A stretch of 64,000 nucleotides of DNA from Fidelibacterota bacterium (lineage in GTDB: Bacteria > Fidelibacterota > UBA8477 > JABMPR01), in NCBI GenBank assembly GCA_016845065.1, contig JAERTG010000121.1:79264-143263 (forward strand). The letters run 5' to 3'. The position numbers were made by a program, and so were the translations under genes. Below are positions 55,545-64,000 of the stretch, one piece after another (within the stretch, counting starts at the first letter, position 1; each line of letters starts with the position of its first letter). The notes beneath the pieces were generated by a model. That model did no database searches. It was not told where the DNA came from and was given only the letters and a program-made list of their open reading frames with translations.

Positions 55545-56051
55545 TTAGTTAAATAACTCCTGAATGGAAATTCCACGTCTGCGGGCAATCTCGGTTGCAT
55601 CTTCAAGGTTTTCTAACCCATTCATAGTAGCCTTAATAACGTTATGAGGGTTACGAGTCCCTAAAATTTTAGCCAGAACATCTGTAATACCTACCTGCTC
55701 CATAATGGCACGGATAGCACCACCAGCAATAATTCCTGTACCAGGCGAAGCTGGTTTTAACATAACCCGACCTGCACCATACTGTCCAATGATTGCGTGA
55801 GGGAGGGTACCGTTAACGATGGGAACACGAACAACGCTCTTTTTCGCATTTTCCTTTCCCTTATTAACAGAATTCATGACTTCATTGGCTTTACCTAAGC
55901 CAACACCGACATGACCATTTCCATCACCAACGACAACAATGGCATTGAAGCTAAATCGACGGCCACCCTTTACAACCTTCGCAACACGGTTGATCTTGAC
56001 GACTTTTTCTTCCTTGAATTCGATCTCGCTTGGATTAATTGATCGTTTCAT
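55545..56051 (-). CDS. rpsE: 30S ribosomal protein S5
   Basis: 168 residues. The double-stranded-RNA-like N-terminal domain has [20 protein letters not shown], and the C-terminal domain [20 protein letters not shown]5 takes part in decoding fidelity and mRNA unwinding. ATG 56051 overlaps the rplR stop by one base (TAATG). Confidence 0.97.
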   Translation of the reverse strand: MKRSINPSEIEFKEEKVVKINRVAKVVKGGRRFSFNAIVVVGDGNGHVGVGLGKANEVMNSVNKGKENAKKSVVRVPIVNGTLPHAIIGQYGAGRVMLKPASPGTGIIAGGAIRAIMEQVGITDVLAKILGTRNPHNVIKATMNGLENLEDATEIARRRGISIQELFN

Positions 56052-56425
56052 TAACACTCCAATCCTTCGGCACGAACCGAATCGGCCAATGCTTTGATAC
56101 GGCCATGATATTTAAACCCATTCCGGTCAAAAACGACCTTCTTGATACCCTTAGCCTTGGCCATTTCAGCAATGGTCTTTCCGAGAGCGACGCTAGCATC
56201 AGTCTTAGTACTGTCTTTTTTCAATTGCTTTGCTACAGCTTCCTGTAGATCACCACTTCCAAAAAGGACGCGGTGTTCAAGATCATTAACAACTTGAGCA
56301 TAGACATGTCGATTGCTGCGGAATACAACCAAACGTGGTACCTCTGCCGTTCCCTCTAATTGGGCGCGCAGAGCTTTTTTCTTTTTCAGCCTTTTTAAGT
56401 CTTTGGCTGATTTAGGATACTTCAC
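56051..56425 (-). CDS. rplR: 50S ribosomal protein L18
   Basis: 124 residues. [17 protein letters not shown] and the C-terminal [22 protein letters not shown] (5S-rRNA-binding) are diagnostic. The first 20 residues are very rich in lysine. It lies in the rplF-rplR-rpsE order. Confidence 0.97.
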   Translation of the reverse strand: MKYPKSAKDLKRLKKKKALRAQLEGTAEVPRLVVFRSNRHVYAQVVNDLEHRVLFGSGDLQEAVAKQLKKDSTKTDASVALGKTIAEMAKAKGIKKVVFDRNGFKYHGRIKALADSVRAEGLEC

Positions 56426-56437
56426 AGCTTAAATCCT

Positions 56438-56980
56438 TTATTTTCCTACGGTCTTACCGGCTTTACGTCTTACATACTCACCTTTATAGCGAATTCCTTT
56501 GCCCTTAAAGGGTTCTGGAGGACGTACGGAGCGAATCTTTGCAGAAACCTCACCGACCATATATTTATTAAAACCACTCACGGAAAAAGAGGTATTCCCC
56601 TTTTCGACTGCATAATCAATTCCATCAACAGCACCGATAAATACGGGATGTGAGAAACCAACATTTAGTAGCAGTCCACCCTTTTGAGCCATTACAGTAT
56701 AACCAGTACCAATAACTTCAAGCTCACGCTTGAAACCAGTTGATACACCTGTAAGTAAATTATTAATTAATGCGCGTGTTAAACCATGGGTAGCACGGGC
56801 ATCTTTTTCATCAGAATTTCGATTAACGAGAATATCGTTATCTTTCTGCTCGACCTTCACCAATGGAAGAAATTCAACAATATCCGCGCCTTTAGGACCT
56901 TTGGCCTCTACATAATCAGCGTGAATTTTAACTTCAACCCCGGCTGGGATCGCGATAGGCATTTTTCCAATTCTAGACAC
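56438..56980 (-). CDS. rplF: 50S ribosomal protein L6
   Basis: 180 residues. MSRIGKMPIAIPAGVEV start and the C-terminal RPPEPFKGKGIRYKGEYVRR motif that contacts the sarcin-ricin loop. Two related beta domains make up the protein. The length is normal. Confidence 0.97.
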   Translation of the reverse strand: MSRIGKMPIAIPAGVEVKIHADYVEAKGPKGADIVEFLPLVKVEQKDNDILVNRNSDEKDARATHGLTRALINNLLTGVSTGFKRELEVIGTGYTVMAQKGGLLLNVGFSHPVFIGAVDGIDYAVEKGNTSFSVSGFNKYMVGEVSAKIRSVRPPEPFKGKGIRYKGEYVRRKAGKTVGK

Positions 56981-56996
56981 TATAGACCCCTAAAGC

Positions 56997-57395
56997 TTAC
57001 CAGACATGGCACAAGACTTCACCACCGACACGCTCTCGCTTAGCTTGCTTGTCAGTAATCACGCCACGACTGGTGGTGAGGATAGCAATCCCCAAGCCAT
57101 TCCGGACGCGAGGCAGGTTATCTGCAGGTACATAATGACGACGACCAGGACGACTGATGCGAGTCAAACCAGCGATAACCGGTGAGCCTTTGGCTGTATA
57201 TTTCAAATAAACACGTAATACATTCTGCATATCATCTTCGACGATTACAAAATCTTTAATAAATCCTTCCAGCTTAAGAAGTAGAGCCATGCGAAGCTTA
57301 AGGTTGGAACTTGGAATATCAGTCCAACGATGACCAGCTTGCTGGGCATTACGAATGCGGGTTAGGAAATCTGCGATTGGATCACTCATAGACAT
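56997..57395 (-). CDS. rpsH: 30S ribosomal protein S8
   Basis: 132 residues from ATG 57395, 10 bases after AGGAG; a second ATG lies two codons on. SDPIADFLTRIRNAQ at the start and ILTTSRGVITDKQAKRERVGGEVLCHVW at the end are typical (given here for residues ~105-132). S8 binds helix 21 of 16S rRNA and, in E. coli, represses the spc operon. Confidence 0.96.
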   Translation of the reverse strand: MSMSDPIADFLTRIRNAQQAGHRWTDIPSSNLKLRMALLLKLEGFIKDFVIVEDDMQNVLRVYLKYTAKGSPVIAGLTRISRPGRRHYVPADNLPRVRNGLGIAILTTSRGVITDKQAKRERVGGEVLCHVW

Positions 57396-57408
57396 ATTGA
57401 ATGGTCTC

Positions 57409-57594
57409 CTACCAACTGGCCTTAACAATGCCAGGTATTTCGCCTTTCAAGGCCAATTCGCGAAAACAAATTCTACACAGACCAAATTTCCGAAGATATC
57501 CATGAGGACGACCACATACGCGACAGCGGTTGTAGCCTCTTACCTGAAACTTTGGTTTTCTTTTCGCTTTGGCGATAAGGGATTTTTTTGCCAT
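57409..57594 (-). CDS. rpsZ: 30S ribosomal protein S14, type Z
   Basis: 61 residues. Two CxxC pairs (CRVCGRPHG and CRICFRELA) mark the short zinc-binding form of S14, not the long cysteine-free type. It lies between rplE and rpsH. The zinc form is common outside Gammaproteobacteria. Confidence 0.97.
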   Translation of the reverse strand: MAKKSLIAKAKRKPKFQVRGYNRCRVCGRPHGYLRKFGLCRICFRELALKGEIPGIVKASW

Positions 57595-57608
57595 AATTCT
57601 GTTCGCTC

Positions 57609-58175
57609 CTATACCTGCTTACGTCTGAAGGGAATACCCAGAGCCATCAACAACTCAAAGGCTTCCTCATCTGTCGTAGCAGAGGTCGTAATACTGATAT
57701 CCATTCCATTTACACCTTCGATCTTATCATAATCGATTTCAGGAAAGATAATTTGTTCTTTAATACCTAGACTGTAGTTACCACGACCATCAAATGATCT
57801 GTTGGGAACTCCGTTAAAGTCACGAACTCGAGGCAGTGCAATGGAAACAAAGCGATCCAAAAACTCCCACATTTTTTTACCATGCAGGGTTACGCGGGCA
57901 CCAACGGGGTCACCAGCACGCAACTTGAAGTTAGAAATAGCTTTTTTAGCTTTGGTTATCACGGCTTTCTGACCTGAGATAATTGTCAATTCACTGACAG
58001 CAGCCTCAAGACGACGCGGCTCTTCCTTAGCTTTTCCAAGCCCCATATTCAGGGTAATTTTCTTTAGCGCAGGAACTTGCATAGTGCTTTTGTACTCAAA
58101 TTTCTTCATAAGCACCGGCACAACTTCTGCTGTGTATTTTTCCTTTAAACGAGGTGTATAATCACTCATATTCAC
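57609..58175 (-). CDS. rplE: 50S ribosomal protein L5
   Basis: 188 residues from GTG 58175 (AAGG five bases upstream) or 186 from ATG 58169. [20 protein letters not shown] and [20 protein letters not shown] are typical. L5 binds 5S rRNA and contacts the P-site tRNA. Confidence 0.96.
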   Translation of the reverse strand: MNMSDYTPRLKEKYTAEVVPVLMKKFEYKSTMQVPALKKITLNMGLGKAKEEPRRLEAAVSELTIISGQKAVITKAKKAISNFKLRAGDPVGARVTLHGKKMWEFLDRFVSIALPRVRDFNGVPNRSFDGRGNYSLGIKEQIIFPEIDYDKIEGVNGMDISITTSATTDEEAFELLMALGIPFRRKQV

Positions 58176-58182
58176 TCACACC

Positions 58183-58491
58183 TTATCTATCGATGACTTC
58201 GCCGGAAGTCTTGAGAAATCTGACTTTGCGACCGTCATCTAAATATTTAAAACCTACCTTGGCTGGTTTACCATCTACAAGAAGTGCCACGTTTGAAACG
58301 TTTAGAGGAGCTTCTTTCTCAATAATTCCAGAAGGTGCATTTGCTGAGGTCTGGCGCTGGTGTTTCTTGATAAAGTTGATACCCTCTATCAGCACACGCT
58401 GAGATTTTGGATATACTGCTAAAACTTTTCCAGTTTTACCCTTATCGGCACCAGCCAGGACAACAATTTGGTCATTTTTCTTAATTTTCAT
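58183..58491 (-). CDS. rplX: 50S ribosomal protein L24
   Basis: 102 residues from ATG 58491, 8 bases after AGGAGG; the ATG at 58497 would be only 2 bases from it. [21 protein letters not shown] is the KOW motif. L24 starts 50S assembly near the tunnel exit. Confidence 0.96.
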   Translation of the reverse strand: MKIKKNDQIVVLAGADKGKTGKVLAVYPKSQRVLIEGINFIKKHQRQTSANAPSGIIEKEAPLNVSNVALLVDGKPAKVGFKYLDDGRKVRFLKTSGEVIDR

Positions 58492-58503
58492 CTTCATAGC
58501 CTC

Positions 58504-58872
58504 CTAAAGCACTTCTGGCGCCATGGAAACGATGCGCATGTGTTTTTTCTCGCGCAGTTCGCGTGCAACAGGTCCGAAGATACGTGTACCGCGAGGTTCA
58601 CCCTGAGCATTCAGCAATACAGCAGCATTTTCATCAAAACGGATATAACTGCCGTCTTTGCGACGGATCTCTTTCTTAGTTCTCACAACAACGGCGGTAG
58701 ATATTTCACCTTTTTTAACCGAACTGTTGGGGATGGCATGTTTCACTGTCACAACGATCAGATCACCTACGGAGGCGTATCTGCGGCGACTTCCACCAAG
58801 AACCTTGAAACAGAGGACTTCCTTTGCACCTGTATTATCAGCGACTGCGAGTCGTGTTTCTTGTTGTATCAT
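58504..58872 (-). CDS. rplN: 50S ribosomal protein L14
   Basis: 122 residues. [21 protein letters not shown] start and [20 protein letters not shown] end are the L14 signature. It forms bridge B8 and is a target of the silencing factor RsfS. Confidence 0.97.
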   Translation of the reverse strand: MIQQETRLAVADNTGAKEVLCFKVLGGSRRRYASVGDLIVVTVKHAIPNSSVKKGEISTAVVVRTKKEIRRKDGSYIRFDENAAVLLNAQGEPRGTRIFGPVARELREKKHMRIVSMAPEVL

Positions 58873-58891
58873 TGTTCTATCTCACCCTTAC

Positions 58892-59155
58892 TTAGGCTTC
58901 TAGAGCCTGCTTAACGGTTTCAAGGAGTCTCCAACGCTTATCTTTAGAGATGGGACGACTCTCAATAATTCTTACCTCATCACCAACGTTACAGGAATTC
59001 TTCTCATCATGAGCTTTGAAATTCTTGCTTTTTTTGATGAATTTGCCATAAAGGGGATGACGCAGACGGCGACTCACTTTAACGACAATGGTCTTATCCA
59101 TGGAATTGCTTGTCACAATACCCTGGATCACCTTGCGGTTTCCACGTTCACTCAT
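58892..59155 (-). CDS. rpsQ: 30S ribosomal protein S17
   Basis: 87 residues. [21 protein letters not shown] and [20 protein letters not shown] match the OB fold of S17. Its start overlaps the rpmC stop by four bases. Confidence 0.97.
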   Translation of the reverse strand: MSERGNRKVIQGIVTSNSMDKTIVVKVSRRLRHPLYGKFIKKSKNFKAHDEKNSCNVGDEVRIIESRPISKDKRWRLLETVKQALEA

Positions 59156-59370
59156 TTATCTAACCCCTTTTTCTCACGGATACCTAAATCCATTTCTTTG
59201 AGAACTGTCTTGATCTGAGCAATTTCACGTCTCAGCTCACGTACTCGAGTTGGTTTTTCCAACTGCTGTAACGCTTTCTGAAAACGAAGATTTGCCATCT
59301 CAGTTTCGTTATCGGCAAGCTTATTTTCCAAGGCTTCAACTGTAAAATCTTTTATGTCTGAAGTCTTCAT
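59152..59370 (-). CDS. rpmC: 50S ribosomal protein L29
   Basis: 72 residues, two long helices. [20 protein letters not shown] start and [13 protein letters not shown] end ([14 protein letters not shown]) are typical. It lies at the tunnel exit, where trigger factor and SRP dock. Confidence 0.96.
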   Translation of the reverse strand: MKTSDIKDFTVEALENKLADNETEMANLRFQKALQQLEKPTRVRELRREIAQIKTVLKEMDLGIREKKGLDK

Positions 59371-59372
59371 CT

Positions 59373-59795
59373 TTAAGCCTCATGGATGTCGCGACGGGCG
59401 ACAGTTTTTGTTTTGATAGGCAATTTATGACCGGCCAGACGGAATGCTTCTTGAGCAGTCGCTAAGTCAACACCATCAACCTCGAACATCACGCGACCAG
59501 GTTTGACAACGGCAACCCAATACTCAGGTGACCCCTTACCTTTACCCATGCGAGTTTCTGCAGGTTTGATGGTAACTGGCTTTTGTGGAAATATTCGAAT
59601 CCACATACGACCAGTTTTTCGAACTTTACGAACGATGGCAACACGAGTAGCTTCAATCTGACGACTGGTGATCCAGCCAGCTTCAAGAGCTTTCAGTCCA
59701 AAGGTTCCAAAGGAAACTTCGTTACCTCGGGCTGCATTACCATGTTTTCTTCCGCGATGATGCCGACGGTATTTAACCTTTCTTGGCATTAACAT
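59373..59795 (-). CDS. rplP: 50S ribosomal protein L16
   Basis: 140 residues from ATG 59795 (AGGGAG eight bases upstream); a second ATG gives [14 protein letters not shown], the usual L16 start. [14 protein letters not shown] and [15 protein letters not shown] are typical. It organises the A site and the 50S functional core. Confidence 0.96.
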   Translation of the reverse strand: MLMPRKVKYRRHHRGRKHGNAARGNEVSFGTFGLKALEAGWITSRQIEATRVAIVRKVRKTGRMWIRIFPQKPVTIKPAETRMGKGKGSPEYWVAVVKPGRVMFEVDGVDLATAQEAFRLAGHKLPIKTKTVARRDIHEA

Positions 59796-59808
59796 GATCT
59801 AATCTCCC

Positions 59809-60444
59809 TTAACCGGCGATTCCGACAGCTTCCCCGTTACAGATCCACACTTTCACGCCAATGACGCCGTAAGTAGTGTGAGCTTCAACGAGAGCGTAAT
59901 CGATGTCAGAACGCAGGGTATGCAGCGGTACACGACCTTCATGGAAGGATTCGGTACGTGACATTTCAGCGCCACCAAGACGACCGGAGACGGTCACCTT
60001 GATACCATCAGCACCCATACGCATGGTAGACTGGATTGCTTTTTTTGCCGCACGGCGAAAAGCAATCTTCTTTACCAATTGATCGGCAATATTTCTACCG
60101 ACCAGACGGGCACTCAATTCAGGACGCTTGATTTCATTTACATTAATCTGAATCTCACGACCAGTAAGCCTGCGAATCTCTTCGCGTAGACGATCAACTT
60201 CTTCTCCCTTTCTACCAATCACAATACCGGGACGGGCAGTTGAGATGGAGATGGTGATCTTTTTACTGGTGCGATGAATATCAATTTTATCAACAGCAGC
60301 ATGAGCAAGACGCTTATAAATATATTTCCGAAGAAGAATGTCTTCATTCAGCTTATCAGCAAAATTCTTCTCGTCAAACCAGTTTGAACTCCAGGTTTTG
60401 TTAAAACCTAAACGAAAACCTACAGGATGTGTTTTTTGACCCAA
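59809..60444 (-). CDS. rpsC: 30S ribosomal protein S3
   Basis: 211 residues from TTG 60444, five bases after AGGAG; it starts MGQKTHPVGFRLGF, as in all S3 proteins. A KH domain (GIVIGRKGEEVDRLREEI) and GRLGGAEMSRTE mark the family. S3 forms part of the mRNA entry tunnel. Confidence 0.96.
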   Translation of the reverse strand: MGQKTHPVGFRLGFNKTWSSNWFDEKNFADKLNEDILLRKYIYKRLAHAAVDKIDIHRTSKKITISISTARPGIVIGRKGEEVDRLREEIRRLTGREIQINVNEIKRPELSARLVGRNIADQLVKKIAFRRAAKKAIQSTMRMGADGIKVTVSGRLGGAEMSRTESFHEGRVPLHTLRSDIDYALVEAHTTYGVIGVKVWICNGEAVGIAG

Positions 60445-60454
60445 AACGTCTCCT

Positions 60455-60796
60455 CTACTCTTTCTCTGCGACCACAATGGTCAGGTGACTTGTACGTTTT
60501 CTGATAATAGTTGCTCTTCCCATTGCACGAGGTCTAAAACGACGCATCGTTGGACCTTCATCACAAAAGGCTTCTTTAATGAAGAGCTTGTCTGCATCAA
60601 CTTCAGAACCTTCACGATTGATGGCGTTGGCAACTGCACTACGAAGTGTCTTTTCAATGATCTTCGCAGCTTTCTTGGGTGTGAAATGCAATTTGCTAAT
60701 AGCATTTTCCACCTGTTTTCCACGCACTTCGTCTAACACCTGACGAACCTTACGAGCAGACTGATGGATATGTCTGGCTTTTGCAACAGAATCCAT
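60455..60796 (-). CDS. rplV: 50S ribosomal protein L22
   Basis: 113 residues. AKARHIHQSARKVRQVLDEVRG at the N-terminus and the beta hairpin RRFRPRAMGRATIIRKRTSH, which lines the exit tunnel and is a site of macrolide resistance. The length is normal. Confidence 0.97.
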   Translation of the reverse strand: MDSVAKARHIHQSARKVRQVLDEVRGKQVENAISKLHFTPKKAAKIIEKTLRSAVANAINREGSEVDADKLFIKEAFCDEGPTMRRFRPRAMGRATIIRKRTSHLTIVVAEKE

Positions 60797-60799
60797 ATC

Positions 60800-61072
60800 T
60801 TAACCTCTTCTCGCTTTATCGCCATGACCGCGATAAGTTCGGGTTGGTGAGAATTCACCTAGCTTGTGTCCAACCATATTTTCAGAAACATATACGGGGA
60901 TAAACTTTTTCCCGTTATGTACGGCAAATGTCAAACCCACGAATTCAGGGACAATCATGGAGCGACGTGACCAAGTTTTGATAACGACTCTCTTTTTACT
61001 TCCCTGAGCAGCCTCAGCTTTTGCCATAAGCTTTGACTCAATGTAGGGTCCTTTTTTAATAGATCTTGGCAT
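60800..61072 (-). CDS. rpsS: 30S ribosomal protein S19
   Basis: 90 residues. [15 protein letters not shown] start and [18 protein letters not shown] end are typical. It binds 16S rRNA in the head with S13. Confidence 0.97.
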   Translation of the reverse strand: MPRSIKKGPYIESKLMAKAEAAQGSKKRVVIKTWSRRSMIVPEFVGLTFAVHNGKKFIPVYVSENMVGHKLGEFSPTRTYRGHGDKARRG

Positions 61073-61085
61073 AATATATCAGACC

Positions 61086-61916
61086 TTATTTCTTCTTGCG
61101 ACGAGCGACAATGTATTTGTTAGACGCTTTGTTCTTCTTACGCGTCTTATATCCCTTAGTGGGTTTTCCCCAGGGTGTGGTAGGATGACGACCACCAGAG
61201 GAGCGGCCTTCGCCACCACCCATTGGGTGATCAACAGGATTCATTGCAACACCACGAACTTTGGGACGACGACCCATCCACCTTGAACGACCAGCCTTAC
61301 CCAAAGAGATATTTTCATGTTCTTTGTTTCCGACTTCGCCCAGGGTAGCACGACAGCGCTTATGGATCATACGCATTTCACCACTAGGTAGCTTCAGGGT
61401 AACATAGTCACCCTCTTTAGCCATTATCTGCGCGCCAGCACCGGCAGATCTTGATATCTGACCACCCTTACCAGGCTTCATTTCAATGTTATGAACAATT
61501 GAACCGGCTGGTATGTTTTCAAGTGAAAGACTGTTCCCAACCTTAATGGGCGCATTCTCACTTGAGATGATCTGTGAACCAACAACCAGCTTATGTGGAG
61601 CTAGGATATAACGCTTTTCACCGTCAGCATATACGAGCAAAGCGATATTAGCTGAACGATTCGGGTCATATTCTATGGAATCTACACGAGCCGGAATGTC
61701 AAATTTATTTCTTTTAAAATCAATAATACGGTAATGTCTACGATGACCGCCACCACGACGACGTGAAGTGATGCGACCATTGTTATTACGACCACCCGTT
61801 TTCTTTAAAGGAGCAAGCAGACTTTTTTCAGGTTCTGTTCTTGTAATTTCCTCAAAAGATGACGTCGTTTTAAAACGTTGTCCCGGGGTAATTGGCTTAT
61901 ATGTCTTAACTGCCAT
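61086..61916 (-). CDS. rplB: 50S ribosomal protein L2
   Basis: 276 residues. Conserved features include [22 protein letters not shown] near residue 42-63 and [19 protein letters not shown], which holds the histidine (H229-type) near the peptidyl-transferase centre. One of the most conserved 50S proteins; length normal. Confidence 0.97.
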   Translation of the reverse strand: MAVKTYKPITPGQRFKTTSSFEEITRTEPEKSLLAPLKKTGGRNNNGRITSRRRGGGHRRHYRIIDFKRNKFDIPARVDSIEYDPNRSANIALLVYADGEKRYILAPHKLVVGSQIISSENAPIKVGNSLSLENIPAGSIVHNIEMKPGKGGQISRSAGAGAQIMAKEGDYVTLKLPSGEMRMIHKRCRATLGEVGNKEHENISLGKAGRSRWMGRRPKVRGVAMNPVDHPMGGGEGRSSGGRHPTTPWGKPTKGYKTRKKNKASNKYIVARRKKK

Positions 61917-61927
61917 TCTGAACCACC

Positions 61928-62242
61928 TTACGCCTGCTCATCACGGAAGAAATCAATAGCTTCACCATCTTTAAGGGTAACCACGGCTTTCTTCCAGGAA
62001 GCCCGAGGACCTTCTGTACGAATGACACGACCACCACTACGCATGGTTGAACGTTTGACTTTTCCGTTCATATTCATAGTAGCAACTTTCTCAACTTTAA
62101 CACCAAATCGACTCTCGACGATTTTTTTGATGTCAATTTTATTAGCTGACTTTAAAACCTTAAAAGCATACTTGCGTTGTGATTCCTGCAAGGCTGCACT
62201 TTTCTCAGAGAGAATAGGTTCAATAATAATACCTTGACTCAT
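61928..62242 (-). CDS. rplW: 50S ribosomal protein L23
   Basis: 104 residues from ATG 62242 (AGGAG at 8 bases; the ATG at 62248 lies too close to it). [25 protein letters not shown] start and [13 protein letters not shown] loop ([11 protein letters not shown]) are typical. It docks trigger factor and SRP at the tunnel exit. Confidence 0.96.
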   Translation of the reverse strand: MSQGIIIEPILSEKSAALQESQRKYAFKVLKSANKIDIKKIVESRFGVKVEKVATMNMNGKVKRSTMRSGGRVIRTEGPRASWKKAVVTLKDGEAIDFFRDEQA

Positions 62243-62253
62243 ATTCATCTCTC

Positions 62254-62883
62254 CTAGTCTGCCAACTGGGCGTTGAGAATCTCGATGGATGCTTTATCCA
62301 TGAGAATTGCTTCATTATCAATTAGATCGTAGGCAGAAACAAAAGAGGTCTCGATGATTGCGACATTTTTCAGGTTGCGTCCGCTCAGCATCAATCCTTC
62401 ATCAAAGGCAGAAGTGAGAATGAGCAACTTCTTGTCTGCAATCTTCAGTGCATCTAAAAGTGCGACAACATCTTTTGTTTTTGGCTTATCAAAATTGAAA
62501 GCATCCACTACAAAAAGTGAATCCGATTTTGCTTTATCCGAAAGCACACTCCTACGTGCAAGACGCTTTACCTTTTTAGGTAAAGACATATTGTAGGTCT
62601 TTGGAGATATAGCGAAGGTATGTCCACCACCAACAAAGATTGGGGAGCGAGTCGATCCAGCGCGAGCGCCTCCACGACCTTTCTGCTTCCAGGGTTTTTT
62701 TCCACCACCAGAGACTTCTGCACGACTCTTGGTCTTTACAGAGCCCTGACGGAGATTATTTAATTCTGCTTTAACAGCAAGATAAACAACATGTTCGTTA
62801 GGTTCGATTCCAAAAACAGAATCTAGACCGTCAACCTTTTTCTGAGTTGCTTTTCCTTCGGGAGAATACACTTTTAACTTCAT
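62254..62883 (-). CDS. rplD: 50S ribosomal protein L4
   Basis: 209 residues from ATG 62883. TKSRAEVSGGGKKPWKQKGRGGARAGSTRSPIFVGGG (positions about 52-88, key residues KPWKQKGRGGAR) is the extended loop that reaches the tunnel. In E. coli L4 represses its own operon. The ATG follows the rplC stop directly. Confidence 0.96.
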   Translation of the reverse strand: MKLKVYSPEGKATQKKVDGLDSVFGIEPNEHVVYLAVKAELNNLRQGSVKTKSRAEVSGGGKKPWKQKGRGGARAGSTRSPIFVGGGHTFAISPKTYNMSLPKKVKRLARRSVLSDKAKSDSLFVVDAFNFDKPKTKDVVALLDALKIADKKLLILTSAFDEGLMLSGRNLKNVAIIETSFVSAYDLIDNEAILMDKASIEILNAQLAD

Positions 62884-62885
62884 AA

Positions 62886-63509
62886 TCAACCCCGATCCAG
62901 CAATTCAACAAAACCATTGTTTGGTCCAGGAACAGCGCCCTTCACCATAACAATGTGATTATCGACATCTACAGCAACCACTTCCAGATTACGAATACTG
63001 GCTCTTTTGGCGCCGAATTGTCCGGCCATCTTTTTACCCTTCCACACGCGACTTGGATCCGAACTGGCTCCAATGGAACCACCAGCACGCAGCTGATCTG
63101 ATTTTCCGTGAGATGCACGACCACCATGAAAATTATGGCGTTTCATCACACCGGCAAAACCGCGACCCTTACTTGTACCTGAAACGGTAACCTGGTCACC
63201 TACTTCAAACATATCAACATCAACAGCATCACCTTCTTTTTTGTCTCCAACTTCCAGATCGCGGAATTCGTGAACAAAATATTTTGGTGAAGTATTAGCT
63301 TTTTTGAAGTGTCCAATCTGTGGCTGAGTCTCACGAGACTCTTTTTTATCTTTATACCCAAGCTGAACGGATGAGTATCCATCACGCTCTTCAGTCTTGA
63401 TCTGAGTAATGACACAAGGACCACCCTGAATAACGGTGACAGGTATCACCTCACCATCTTCACGCCAGAACTGGGTCATTCCCAATTTTTGTCCGATTAA
63501 ACCTCTCAT
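62886..63509 (-). CDS. rplC: 50S ribosomal protein L3
   Basis: 207 residues from ATG 63509 (AAGGTG upstream); it begins MRGLIGQKLGMTQFW. FAGVMKRHNFHGGRASHG holds the central extension near the peptidyl-transferase centre. One of the first proteins to bind 23S rRNA. Confidence 0.97.
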   Translation of the reverse strand: MRGLIGQKLGMTQFWREDGEVIPVTVIQGGPCVITQIKTEERDGYSSVQLGYKDKKESRETQPQIGHFKKANTSPKYFVHEFRDLEVGDKKEGDAVDVDMFEVGDQVTVSGTSKGRGFAGVMKRHNFHGGRASHGKSDQLRAGGSIGASSDPSRVWKGKKMAGQFGAKRASIRNLEVVAVDVDNHIVMVKGAVPGPNNGFVELLDRG

Positions 63510-63510
63510 G

Positions 63511-63819
63511 TTACACCTTAATCTCAATGTCAACACCAGCGGGTAAATCCAACTTCATCAAGGCATCAACCGTCTTTGCAGACGAGTTGTGTATATCGAC
63601 CAAACGCTTATGAATCTTCGTTTGAAACTGTTCACGTGATTTTTTATTCACGTGGGGGGACCGCAATACCGTCACGATAGAACGCTTCGTGGGCAGCGGA
63701 ATCGGCCCCGCAATAACAGCCCCAGTGGACTTAGCGGTTTGAACGATTCTTGCCGTGGATTTATCCAGCAGATTATGATCATATGCCTTGAGACTGATTC
63801 TTATTGTCTGTGACGGCAT
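63511..63819 (-). CDS. rpsJ: 30S ribosomal protein S10
   Basis: 102 residues. [20 protein letters not shown] start and [29 protein letters not shown] loop (about 38-66) are diagnostic. S10 also works with NusB in antitermination. First gene of the S10 operon; it follows tuf after 40 bases. Confidence 0.97.
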   Translation of the reverse strand: MPSQTIRISLKAYDHNLLDKSTARIVQTAKSTGAVIAGPIPLPTKRSIVTVLRSPHVNKKSREQFQTKIHKRLVDIHNSSAKTVDALMKLDLPAGVDIEIKV

Positions 63820-63859
63820 TCTGGATTCCTTTAAATAGCTTTAAATACGTTAATGATTA

Positions 63860-64000
63860 TTACTCGATGATCTCAGTAACAACACCGGCACCAACAGTAT
63901 GACCACCTTCGCGAATAGCGAAACGTAGTTCCTGCTCCATGGCGATGGGCTGGATCAATTCGATTGTTAAACTCACATTATCACCAGGCATAACCATCTC
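63860..64000 (-). CDS. tuf: Elongation factor Tu, C-terminal part, cut by window edge
   Basis: The last 46 residues are visible, from [20 protein letters not shown] to [15 protein letters not shown] and a TAA stop at 63860. They form the last strands of the third beta-barrel of EF-Tu. The GTPase domain lies beyond base 64000. tuf before rpsJ is the classic str-S10 junction. Confidence 0.96.
   Translation of the reverse strand, partial: EMVMPGDNVSLTIELIQPIAMEQELRFAIREGGHTVGAGVVTEIIE

Overview
The window reads as one contiguous piece of a bacterial chromosome, moderately AT-rich by eye. It has no rRNA, tRNA, CRISPR array, insertion sequence or phage gene. The organism makes lipid A and an outer membrane (lpxA, lpxC-fabZ, lpxD, bamA, skp, an LpxL-type acyltransferase, an MsbA-type exporter), so it is a diderm. 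A fused lpxC-fabZ gene, a type Z S14, an ndk-sucCD neighbourhood, a FloA/NfeD pair and a solitary non-pyrrolysine MttB together suggest the Fibrobacterota-Chlorobiota-Bacteroidota (FCB) side of the tree. Marinimicrobia (Neomarinimicrobiota) is my best guess. That placement is inference and no marker search was run.

Layout. 1-12700, almost all on the minus strand: an S9 peptidase (cut by the window edge), a GT39 glycosyltransferase, a small NqrM-like cysteine protein with an SUI1 factor, a cyclic-2,3-diphosphoglycerate-synthetase homologue, DusB, an MttB-family methyltransferase, RsgA, an acyltransferase, a C-GCAxxG-C-C protein that carries an in-frame UGA, a class I methyltransferase and RNase D. 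12900-21650, plus strand: L28, an ABC exporter with a LolA-like partner, carbamate kinase, succinyl-CoA synthetase, Ndk, a SPOR lipoprotein and an unrecognised polytopic protein. 21700-25320, minus strand: FloA/NfeD membrane microdomain genes and a DUF3108 protein. 25340-41100: GtrA on the plus strand, then a long minus-strand envelope cluster (MsbA, TsaC, LpxL-like, RseP, Dxr, LpxA, LpxC-FabZ, LpxD, Skp, BamA, UppS, DUF59, Mrp) ending at a ferredoxin. 41400-43940, plus strand: a fused fatty-acid kinase followed by plsY. 44000-49400, minus strand: a TPR lipoprotein, a secreted protein, hutI, hutU and a GH-like-10 protein. 49400-64000, minus strand: the tuf-S10-spc-alpha ribosomal supercluster, from the 3' end of tuf through rplQ.

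How the genes fit together: the envelope cluster couples lipid A synthesis, outer-membrane protein insertion and isoprenoid-carrier synthesis (Dxr, UppS). The FakA-DegV fusion probably makes the acyl-phosphate that PlsY uses to start phospholipid synthesis. SucCD, Ndk and ArcC handle energy-rich phosphoryl groups.

The most notable observation is at 9983-10822. The reading frame of the C-GCAxxG-C-C protein extends upstream through a UGA to an ATG with a strong Shine-Dalgarno sequence. The UGA falls exactly where the second internal repeat of the same protein has its first cysteine. A hairpin with the geometry of a bacterial SECIS element follows 17 nt later. This gene is therefore very probably a selenoprotein whose start would be mis-annotated by standard gene callers.
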